From DATDAH01 sp036525535 (GTDB lineage: Bacteria; Actinomycetota; Acidimicrobiia; Acidimicrobiales; DATDAH01): DNA of 20,132 bases. How positions within the stretch are numbered: the stretch's first letter is position 1; each line of letters opens with the position of its first letter. Positions 13,069-19,103 of this stretch are shown here, in pieces. The notes under the pieces are model-generated. The model made no database searches and was not told where the DNA came from. It saw only the letters and a program-made list of their open reading frames with translations. The stretch spans positions 1-20,132 of the forward strand of contig DATDAH010000285.1 of NCBI GenBank assembly GCA_036525535.1, written 5' to 3'. A program made the position numbers and the translations under genes.

Positions 13069-14555
13069 GCCCGGACGGAGTTGCGTTTGCCGTCGGTGGT
13101 CAGGTCGACCGCGGTCCCGATCCACTCGGTGGCCTCCATCTCGGCCAGCAGGACGGCGTCGTCGACCCGGGCGTAGGCGCGGGTCCCGTCAGGCAGGTCG
13201 ACCACGGCGAGTCCGGTCTCGGCCGAGCCGTCCCGGCCGTGGATCACCGAGTAGGTGGCCACGGTGGCCCGGCCCGACGCCGTGTCGGTGATGGCGACGG
13301 GCGGGTGGGCGCCATCGAGGCGGGCCTGCAGAGCCGTGAGGTCGGGGGGAACGACCGGGCCCGGCTCGGTGCTGTAGACGCCGGCGCCGTGCTTGGTCAG
13401 GTGCATGCCCACACCGGTCACGAGGCCGGCCGAGCCGGGGTCGGCCCGCAAGGTGTCGACCATCGTGGCGATGGCGTGGGTCTGGTAGTCGCTGCCCGCG
13501 CCGCCGGCAAAGGGCAGGCCGCCGGTGACGGTCACGCCCCGGCGGTCGGACGGTTCGAGGCCCAGGGCGTCCAGGGCCAGGTGCACCGACGAGGCGAAGC
13601 AGGAGTAGAGGTCGAAGTGGCCCAGGTCGTCCACGGCGAGGCCGGCACCGGCCAGGGCGGTGGCGTACACCTCGGCCATGGCCGGTGACCGCCAGGGGTC
13701 GGCGTGCTCGGCCACGTACACGGGGTCACAGCCGTAGGCCCACCCGCGCAGGTAGACCCGTCGCTCCGGGGGGACGCCGAGGCGGTCGGCGGCCTCGTGG
13801 CTGGCCACGATCAGGGCCCCGGCCAGGTCCACGTCCATGATCGAGACCGTGTACTTCGTGTACGGATAGCCGACCATGCGGTTCTCGGCGGTCGGGTGGA
13901 CCAGCTCCTCGGCGGAGCGCTCGACCGGGAACCACGCGTAGGGGTTGGCCGCCGCCACCCGGGTCATCGGGGCCATGAGCTCCCCGATCGCCCGCCGGTA
14001 GGCGACGGGCTCGATGCCGAGGTGGGCCCGGCGAGCGACATCCCAGAGGGGGAAGGTCAGGTACGCCTGGAAGACCTCGTGGGCGACCTCGGCCGGGTGG
14101 AACGGCGCCTCGAAGGGAAACGGGGGCGGATCGGGGTCGCGGTGGCTCCACGCCGCCTTCTCCCCCACCTTCTTCAGCCGGCGCTTGGTGTCGAGGGCCT
14201 CCGCGCCGCAGACGACGCCGACGTCGACGTCGCCCGCCAGGATCGCCGTGCCCAGGTCGTTGACGAGGACCTGCGGCGTGGTCCCCCCGATGCCCGAGTA
14301 GAGCCGGTGGGCGGGTCCGATGGCCAGCGCCTCCGCCAGCCGGCCGGCCGGGTCGTCGTACTGCCAGCTCTGGCAGTAGACGATCTGCAGGCTGCCCACC
14401 GCGGCGAGCACCTCCCCCGAGGCCTCGGCGTCGCGGGCTGCGTCGCGGACGACCTGCTCCCACATCGCCAGCGGCTCGGGGCACGGCCCGTCCTCGGGCC
14501 GCGACACGTACTGGGCCACGCCGATGACGCACGGCGCCCGCGGGTCGACCGCCAC
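13065..14555 (-). CDS. thiolase-superfamily protein (acetyl-CoA acetyltransferase-like), non-canonical active site
   Basis: A 496-residue protein with a thiolase fold, as in the SCP2/lipid-transfer thiolase-like group of actinobacteria. Visible landmarks are YSGIGGTTPQVLVND (where ordinary thiolases carry the nucleophile in CxS), the FDLYSCFASSV motif, GGLPFAGGAGSDYQTHA and GVGMHLTKHGAGVYS. No cysteine is present at the normal nucleophile site, so it may be a non-thiolytic binding partner or use other residues. The chosen GTG at 14553-14555 begins 4 nt after the hydratase stop; an upstream extension overlapping the hydratase is Arg/Pro-rich and rejected. Its stop overlaps the GH31 start. Last step of beta-oxidation is the contextual role (inference). 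Confidence 0.82.
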   Translation of the reverse strand: MAVDPRAPCVIGVAQYVSRPEDGPCPEPLAMWEQVVRDAARDAEASGEVLAAVGSLQIVYCQSWQYDDPAGRLAEALAIGPAHRLYSGIGGTTPQVLVNDLGTAILAGDVDVGVVCGAEALDTKRRLKKVGEKAAWSHRDPDPPPFPFEAPFHPAEVAHEVFQAYLTFPLWDVARRAHLGIEPVAYRRAIGELMAPMTRVAAANPYAWFPVERSAEELVHPTAENRMVGYPYTKYTVSIMDVDLAGALIVASHEAADRLGVPPERRVYLRGWAYGCDPVYVAEHADPWRSPAMAEVYATALAGAGLAVDDLGHFDLYSCFASSVHLALDALGLEPSDRRGVTVTGGLPFAGGAGSDYQTHAIATMVDTLRADPGSAGLVTGVGMHLTKHGAGVYSTEPGPVVPPDLTALQARLDGAHPPVAITDTASGRATVATYSVIHGRDGSAETGLAVVDLPDGTRAYARVDDAVLLAEMEATEWIGTAVDLTTDGKRNSVRA

Positions 14556-14559
14556 GCGG

Positions 14560-15369
14560 CTACTTGCCCTGCCAGACCGGGGGGCGCTTCTCGGCGAAGG
14601 CCTTGGGGCCCTCCTTGGCGTCCTCGCTGCCGAAGACACCCTGACCCAGCTCGGACTCGATCCGGTACGCCTCCTTCATGTCGGTGGCCAGGCCCCGCAG
14701 GACGCTCTCCTTCGTCGCCCGGACGGCCAGCGGACCGTTGGCGTTGATCCGGGCCGCCCAGGCCCTGGCCTTGTCCAGCAGCTCGTCCTCCTCGACGATC
14801 TCGTTGAGCAGGCCGAGCTCGAGGGCCCGTTCGGCGGGAAAGGCCTCGGCCGTGAGCAGGAACTCCATGGCCGCCGGGAAGGCCAGCTGGCGGGGCAGCC
14901 GCACCGTCGTCCCCCCACCGGCGAAAAGGCCTCGCTTGGGCTCCATCACCCCGAACCTGGCGTTGGTCGTGGCGACGCGGATGTCGATGCCCCCCAGCAT
15001 CTCCATGCCCCCGGCCACGCAGGGGCCGTTCACGGCGGCGATGATCGGCTTGTAGATCTTCGTGCCCCGCAACACGGCATCGGTGCCGTCCCGCAGCTTG
15101 CAGCCGTCGATCTCGTCGACGCCTCCGCTCTGGATCTCGTCGTGGAGCTTGGTGATCTGCGGGATGTACGTCTTCAGGTCGGCTCCGGACATGAAGTTGC
15201 GACCGATCCCGGTGACGATGGCGGTCCAGGCTTCGTCGTCCTCCGCGAACCGGCGCCACGCCGCCGCCAGGTCCCGGAAGTGGTAGAGGTCGAGGGCGTT
15301 CTTGGCCTCGGGCCGATCGATGGTGATGACCACCGTGTGGTCGACCGCGGTCTCGTAGTGGATCGGCAC
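14560..15369 (-). CDS. enoyl-CoA hydratase/isomerase (crotonase family)
   Basis: A 269-residue crotonase that should hydrate trans-2-enoyl-CoA. It has the oxyanion-hole motifs SGADL at 61-65 and NGPCVAGG at 114-121, and both catalytic glutamates of true hydratases: Glu123 (GGMEM) and Glu143 (FGVMEPKRG). A longer-than-usual loop lies between about 70 and 100. The start is GTG at 15367-15369 with GAGGA upstream at good spacing; the frame upstream overlaps the promoter and is not used. A TACCGT -10 box within the palindrome CTGAC-N6-GTCAG lies 37-48 nt upstream, suggesting its own regulated promoter in front of the hydratase-thiolase-GH31-SDR run. Confidence 0.92.
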   Translation of the reverse strand: MPIHYETAVDHTVVITIDRPEAKNALDLYHFRDLAAAWRRFAEDDEAWTAIVTGIGRNFMSGADLKTYIPQITKLHDEIQSGGVDEIDGCKLRDGTDAVLRGTKIYKPIIAAVNGPCVAGGMEMLGGIDIRVATTNARFGVMEPKRGLFAGGGTTVRLPRQLAFPAAMEFLLTAEAFPAERALELGLLNEIVEEDELLDKARAWAARINANGPLAVRATKESVLRGLATDMKEAYRIESELGQGVFGSEDAKEGPKAFAEKRPPVWQGK

Positions 15370-15400
15370 GGGCTTCCTCAGTGCGGTTCGCCGGAGAAAC

Positions 15401-15416
15401 CTGACACGGTAGTCAG
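15401..15416. promoter_or_regulatory. palindromic operator candidate over the enoyl-CoA hydratase -10 box
   Basis: CTGAC-ACGGTA-GTCAG is a perfect 5-bp inverted repeat whose spacer, read on the minus strand, is TACCGT (TAnnnT). A regulator bound here would cover the -10 box. It partly overlaps the end of the glyoxalase-like gene. Confidence 0.42.
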
Positions 15417-16063
15417 TCCCCGACAGCCCGCTTCTCGGGGCCGATGCGGCACGCCCGGCCGTCCACCTCAATGCTCACCGCCACCAGGTCCGGGGGGCCG
15501 TCCCGGACGCTCAGGGGGAGGTCGGCGTGCAGTGACCATTCGGACAGCGCGGCCTTGTCCGGCACGCTCAGCTCCAAGTCGACGATCCCGCCGACATCGA
15601 CGCGGTGATCGGCGGCTTCGGTGCCCGGCCAATCGCCGTCCGGCCACTGCATGAAGAACGGGCGGGAGGCATCGAGGAGCGACGGCGTCATCCCGGCGGA
15701 ACGCCAGCGCAGGGTGCGGCCGTCGGGATGCAGGCGGGAGCGGTCGACGACGTCCAGATCGAGCTCGGCGGCCACCTCGTCGATGCGGTCGGTGCGGATC
15801 GACCACCGGACCAATCGGTCCCCCGCGGCCGTGCGGGCCAGCAGGGTCCGACCGAAGAGCGACCGCTCGGCCCGCGCCCGATCCTCGACCGTCAGCAGCT
15901 CCAGGTAGCTGCGACCCAAGGGCACGATCATGTTCCGGGTCCCGAACCCGGGATGGGTCCCGCCGTCCTGGACGTCGAGACCGAGGTCCCGCAGTCGCTC
16001 GGCCGTCGCCGTCAGGTCGACGGCGCCGAGGATGACGTTGCCGAACCAGGGGCTCAGGCCCAC
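15413..16063 (-). CDS. glyoxalase-like (VOC superfamily) protein
   Basis: A 216-residue protein whose N-terminal half fits a Glyoxalase_3-type domain: a first strand (GNVILGAVDL), then DGGTHPGFGTRNMIVPLGRSYLELL. The usual metal-binding His of the first strand (DHxxL) is replaced (GNVIL), so metal chemistry is doubtful. The C-terminal half repeats the beta-alpha-beta pattern more weakly. The start is taken as the GTG at 16061-16063, which overlaps the SDR stop by 10 nt and has no ribosome binding site; the long upstream extension is antiparallel shadow of the SDR. Role unknown; co-transcribed with the SDR. Confidence 0.7.
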   Translation of the reverse strand: MGLSPWFGNVILGAVDLTATAERLRDLGLDVQDGGTHPGFGTRNMIVPLGRSYLELLTVEDRARAERSLFGRTLLARTAAGDRLVRWSIRTDRIDEVAAELDLDVVDRSRLHPDGRTLRWRSAGMTPSLLDASRPFFMQWPDGDWPGTEAADHRVDVGGIVDLELSVPDKAALSEWSLHADLPLSVRDGPPDLVAVSIEVDGRACRIGPEKRAVGD

Positions 16064-16824
16064 AGGAAGGCGCCGCCGTCGACCATGAAGGTCTGACCGG
16101 TCACGAAGCGGCAGGCGTCCGAGCACAGGAACAACGCGACCGGGCCGATGTCGTCCTCGGGGTCCCCCTGGCGGCCCATCGGATGGTCCTTCAGGAACTC
16201 CCGGTACTCGGCCTCGGCCCGCGCCGCCGCGTCCTTGCCCCGCGGGGAGGCGGCACCGGGGGCGATGGCGTTGACCACGATCCCGTCGCGGCCCCACTCC
16301 CGTGCCGCCGTGCGGGTCAGGGCCCGGATGGACTCCTTGGCCATGTTGTAGGCGCCGTAGTCGGCCATGCCGGTGATGCCGGCAGCCGAGGCGAAGTTGA
16401 CGATGCGGCCCCAGCCCTGGGCCGCCATGTGGGGGTGCACGGCCCGCATGGCGTACCAGGTGCCCTTCACCGTGGCCTGGTTGACGTCGAGGTCGGCCTC
16501 TTCGACCTCGAGCAGCGACGCCTTGGCCGTGAAGGTGTGGGCGTTGTTGATGATCCCGTCGACCCCGCCGAAGCGCTCGACGGTGGCCGCCACCATCGCC
16601 TCCACGCTGGCCTGGTCGCTGACGTCGGTGACCGTGCCCAGGACCCGGTCGTCGGCGTCCAGCTCGGCCAGCGCGGCCAGGCCCCGCTCCAACCGGTGCT
16701 CCTTCCACTCAGCCGCGGTGACCTTTGCCCCGTTGGCCACGAGGTGGCGGGCCATCCCCAGTCCGATCCCCTGTCCCGCCCCCGTGACGATGATCCGCCG
16801 CCCCGCCACCCCGTGCTCGGTCAT
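16054..16824 (-). CDS. short-chain dehydrogenase/reductase (FabG/3-hydroxyacyl-CoA dehydrogenase-like)
   Basis: A 256-residue classical SDR with TGAGQGIG at 14-21, NNAH in place of NNAG at 93-96, Ser146 (VNFAS) and Tyr159/Lys163 (YNMAK), and a canonical C-terminus (RFVTGQTFMVDGG). It could oxidise 3-hydroxyacyl-CoA in the beta-oxidation set encoded downstream (inference), though SDR substrates are hard to predict. The start is ATG; TACTGT 7 nt upstream and no ribosome binding site indicate a leaderless mRNA. It is divergent from the HAD gene, with 31 nt between starts, and overlaps the glyoxalase-like gene downstream. Confidence 0.88.
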   Translation of the reverse strand: MTEHGVAGRRIIVTGAGQGIGLGMARHLVANGAKVTAAEWKEHRLERGLAALAELDADDRVLGTVTDVSDQASVEAMVAATVERFGGVDGIINNAHTFTAKASLLEVEEADLDVNQATVKGTWYAMRAVHPHMAAQGWGRIVNFASAAGITGMADYGAYNMAKESIRALTRTAAREWGRDGIVVNAIAPGAASPRGKDAAARAEAEYREFLKDHPMGRQGDPEDDIGPVALFLCSDACRFVTGQTFMVDGGAFLWA

Positions 16825-16831
16825 GGGGCCG

Positions 16832-16837
16832 ACAGTA
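16832..16837 (-). promoter_or_regulatory. -10 box TACTGT, leaderless start of the SDR
   Basis: TACTGT ends 7 nt before the ATG. The sequence TACTGTCGGCC and its spacing are the same as before the Thr-tail gene at 9975. Confidence 0.5.
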
Positions 16838-16843
16838 CGGCGC

Positions 16844-16849
16844 GAGAAT
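16844..16849 (+). promoter_or_regulatory. -10-like box GAGAAT, leaderless start of the HAD gene
   Basis: GAGAAT differs from a TAnAAT-type -10 in its first base and ends 6 nt before the GTG. Its centre is about 12 bp from that of the divergent SDR box, so the two promoters cannot easily be used at once. Confidence 0.33.
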
Positions 16850-16855
16850 GGCGCC

Positions 16856-17443
16856 GTGATCCAGGCGGTGGTGTTCGACCTCGACGGGGTGATCCGGCAC
16901 TTCGACCCCGAGTTCGTGGCCGACATCGAGGCCCGGCACGCCCTGGCGATGGGGACGCTCCTCGACACCGCCTTCGCCGACCCTGGTCTCACCGATGCCG
17001 TCACCGGGCGCATCACCCGGGAAGCGTGGGTCACCGGCGTCGGCGAGGCCCTGGGGGCACCGGCCGCGGCCGAGGAGTGGGGCGGGCAGCCGCCCCGGGT
17101 GGACGCCGAGATGCTGGAACTGGCCGACGAGCTGCGGGCCCGGGGCCGGACCGTCGCGGTCCTCACCAACGGCACCGACACCATCCCCGCCGAGGTGGAG
17201 GCCCAGGGCATCGCCTGCCGGGTGGACCACGTCTTCAACAGCGCCGAGATCGGTCACGCCAAGCCCGACCCCGGGGCCTTTCGTCACGTCCTCGAGGTCC
17301 TCGACCTCCCCGGGGAGGACGTCTTCTTCACCGATGACAGCCCGTCCAAGCTGGCCGGCGCTGTCGAGGTCGGCATGGTCACCCACGCCTTCGTCGGCCG
17401 CGACGATCTCCGCCAGGAGCTCGTCCGCCGAGGCGTTCTCTGA
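16856..17443 (+). CDS. HAD-superfamily hydrolase
   Basis: A 195-residue haloacid-dehalogenase-like phosphatase. All four motifs are visible: DLDGV with Asp8 and Asp10, LTNG (Thr104), Lys136 in HAKPDP, and FTDDS with Asp160/Asp161. A small helical cap lies at about 15-90. It probably removes phosphate from a small metabolite; the substrate is unknown. The start is GTG 6 nt after a -10-like box. The frame continues upstream antisense to the SDR but that part is not used. Its TGA overlaps the ATG of the LLM oxidoreductase by one base (TGATG), so the two are translationally coupled. Confidence 0.85.
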   Translation: MIQAVVFDLDGVIRHFDPEFVADIEARHALAMGTLLDTAFADPGLTDAVTGRITREAWVTGVGEALGAPAAAEEWGGQPPRVDAEMLELADELRARGRTVAVLTNGTDTIPAEVEAQGIACRVDHVFNSAEIGHAKPDPGAFRHVLEVLDLPGEDVFFTDDSPSKLAGAVEVGMVTHAFVGRDDLRQELVRRGVL

Positions 17444-18327
17444 TGCCGGCGGAGGTCGGGCTGTTTCTCCCGCAGTTGCGCATGGACTTCCCGACCATCG
17501 AGGCCCGAGTCCGACTGGCCGATCAGCTGGGGTTCCACTCGATCTGGTTCATGGACCACCTGACGCCACCGGCCGGGCCGGGCTACGACTGCTTCGAGGG
17601 CTGGACCGTCGCGGCGGCGCTGGCCCGGGTCACCGAGCGCATCCACCTCGGTCACCTCGTGCTCTGCGACGCCTTCCGCCATCCCGCCCTGCTGGCCAAG
17701 ATGGCCGCCACGCTCGACGTGGTCACCGAGGGACGCCTGGAGCTGGGCCTCGGCTGGGGCTCGGTGCCCGCCGAGATCGAGCGCTTCGGCTTCGGTGAGG
17801 CGACGAACCGCCAGCGGGCGGCTCGACTGGGCGAGACGCTGCAGATCCTGGCGCTGATGTTCTCCGGCGAGGAGTTCGACTTCGACGGCGACTTCTTCAC
17901 GCTGCGCGGCGCGGTGGGTCGACCCCGCCCGCACGCCGGGCGCGTGCCCGTCCACCTCGGCGGGGCCGGCGAAGAGCTGACCCTGCCCCTCGTGGCCGAG
18001 TACGCCGACTGGTGGAACTGCCCCTCCTACGGCATCGCCCGCCTCGACGAGCTGCGACCCCAGACCGGCTCGGCCCGCCTCTCCGTCCAGCACCCCGTCG
18101 GCCTCGCCACCAGCAGTGCCGACCGGGACGAGGTCGTGGCCCAGGCCGAGCGCCGCTTCGGAGCGTGGGGCGGCCTCATCGCCGGCACCCCCGACGAGGT
18201 GGCCGCCGCCCTGCGGGCTGAGGTCGATCTGGGGGCCGAGCTCTTCACCATCCCCTTCACCGACTTCGCCCCGCCGGAGACGCTCGAGCTCTTCGCCACC
18301 GAGGTCCTGCCCGCCCTTCGGGACTGA
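17443..18327 (+). CDS. LLM-class flavin/F420-dependent oxidoreductase
   Basis: A 294-residue luciferase-like monooxygenase-family TIM barrel. It shows the N-terminal strand EVGLFLPQ, SIWFMDHL at about 33-40, the helix ARVTERIHLGHLV, HPALLAKMAATLDVVTEGRLELGLGWG near 85-111 and the late PVHLGGAG strand, all typical of F420- or FMN-dependent members. In actinomycetes these oxidise or reduce diverse small molecules; which cofactor is used cannot be settled here. It overlaps the HAD gene by one base and converges with the Cys-rich protein gene, with a 28-nt gap whose only structure is a weak CCCG-GCT-CGGG hairpin. Confidence 0.88.
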   Translation: MPAEVGLFLPQLRMDFPTIEARVRLADQLGFHSIWFMDHLTPPAGPGYDCFEGWTVAAALARVTERIHLGHLVLCDAFRHPALLAKMAATLDVVTEGRLELGLGWGSVPAEIERFGFGEATNRQRAARLGETLQILALMFSGEEFDFDGDFFTLRGAVGRPRPHAGRVPVHLGGAGEELTLPLVAEYADWWNCPSYGIARLDELRPQTGSARLSVQHPVGLATSSADRDEVVAQAERRFGAWGGLIAGTPDEVAAALRAEVDLGAELFTIPFTDFAPPETLELFATEVLPALRD

Positions 18328-18355
18328 CCCCGGCTCGGGCTCGGCCAAGTGCTGG

Positions 18356-19015
18356 TCAACCCGACGACGGAGGCTTGCGGCCGAGGCGCAGGTACACCTC
18401 ATCGGGCATCGCGGTGACGTCCTTGTAGACGTGGTGGATGCAGGGGTCACCGGGCTTCTCGGGCGGGAACTCGATGCTGGTGGGGGTGCCGCCCCACTCG
18501 AGGGGCTGGAGCTCGTTGTTGACCGAGCAGTGGGCGCAGTAGACGGGCAGGGCGTTCCGGCCGAACGTCCTCGGGCCGGGATCCCGCAACGTCAGATAGG
18601 CCCCCTCGCCCTCGTAGGCCCCCTCGTCGATCAGCCGACCGCCACTGCCACAGCGGAACGACAGGACGAACTTCTCGTCGTCTTCGGTCACCTCGCACTC
18701 CCCGAGGTTGGCCACCATGGCCCGAACGATGGCCCGGGCCCGGATCTCGGCGGGGAGGTCCTCCCAGGGCGGGTCGCTGGTGCGGCGGGGGCGAACGAAC
18801 TCGTCGCCGGTCTTGCGCAGGGCGGCCTCGACGGCCTCCTCCCCCATCTCCTCGCCGATGAAGGTGAGCAGCGAGGTGATCCAGTTGATCGAGTACTCCT
18901 GCAGCGAGCGCCACCGGTCGACGGCCACGTCGATGAGGCGGTCGGCCTCGGCCACGTCACCGGCGGCCAGCGCGGCCTTGGCCTGCGCCCACGCCGGGTC
19001 GGTGGTGATGCTCAC
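18356..19015 (-). CDS. Cys-rich protein of unknown function downstream of an acyl-CoA dehydrogenase
   Basis: A 219-residue protein not recognised as a named family. Residues 1-75 are helical and acidic; the C-terminal half has Cys122 (FRCGSGG), Cys160/Cys163 (YCAHC) and Cys192 with His194/His195 (PCIHHVY), a set that could bind one zinc or a metal cluster. There is no signal peptide, so it is probably cytoplasmic. The start is taken as GTG at 19013-19015, where the GTGA overlaps the stop of a short duplicated acyl-CoA dehydrogenase end, which suggests an ancestral coupling with such a gene. A large palindrome is 26-53 nt upstream. Longer GTG starts are possible. Confidence 0.72.
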   Translation of the reverse strand: MSITTDPAWAQAKAALAAGDVAEADRLIDVAVDRWRSLQEYSINWITSLLTFIGEEMGEEAVEAALRKTGDEFVRPRRTSDPPWEDLPAEIRARAIVRAMVANLGECEVTEDDEKFVLSFRCGSGGRLIDEGAYEGEGAYLTLRDPGPRTFGRNALPVYCAHCSVNNELQPLEWGGTPTSIEFPPEKPGDPCIHHVYKDVTAMPDEVYLRLGRKPPSSG

Positions 19016-19043
19016 GCTCTCGGTGGTCCCAGGATGCGCTCGG
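19012..19043 (-). pseudogene. remnant of a second acyl-CoA dehydrogenase 3' end
   Basis: The last codons read ERILGPPRA-stop, matching ERILGLPRA-stop of the intact acyl-CoA dehydrogenase 92 nt away. A 23-bp block (19021-19043 versus 19113-19135) has one mismatch, and the distance from block to stop is 6 nt in both. Similarity does not extend upstream of the block. It looks like the tail of a deleted tandem paralogue whose stop overlapped the start of the next gene. Confidence 0.55.
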
Positions 19044-19068
19044 TCGGTCGAACCGGTTGAACCGACCG
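19041..19068. promoter_or_regulatory. 28-bp palindrome containing an exact KstR-like core
   Basis: Outer arms CGGTCGGT and ACCGACCG are perfect inverted repeats around the self-complementary core AACCGGTT; only the two bases between arm and core on each side do not pair. Positions 19048-19061 (TCGAACCGGTTGAA) match TnnAACnnGTTnnA exactly. It lies between the acyl-CoA dehydrogenase stop and the start of the Cys-rich protein gene. It could be a TetR-family operator or a transcription terminator; no clear -10 box is visible nearby. Confidence 0.5.
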
Positions 19069-19103
19069 GCGGTCGGACGCCGCCTCCCGGCCCGCGGTCA
19101 CCT

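Noticed and set aside
11110..13176. 688-codon plus-strand open frame opposite the GH31 gene
   Set aside because: No family features, composition dominated by Val/Gly/Asp/His; mirror of the GH31 codon bias.
16064..16708. N-terminal extension of the glyoxalase-like frame
   Set aside because: It is an out-of-frame reading of the SDR, rich in Arg/Gly/Pro, with no domain.
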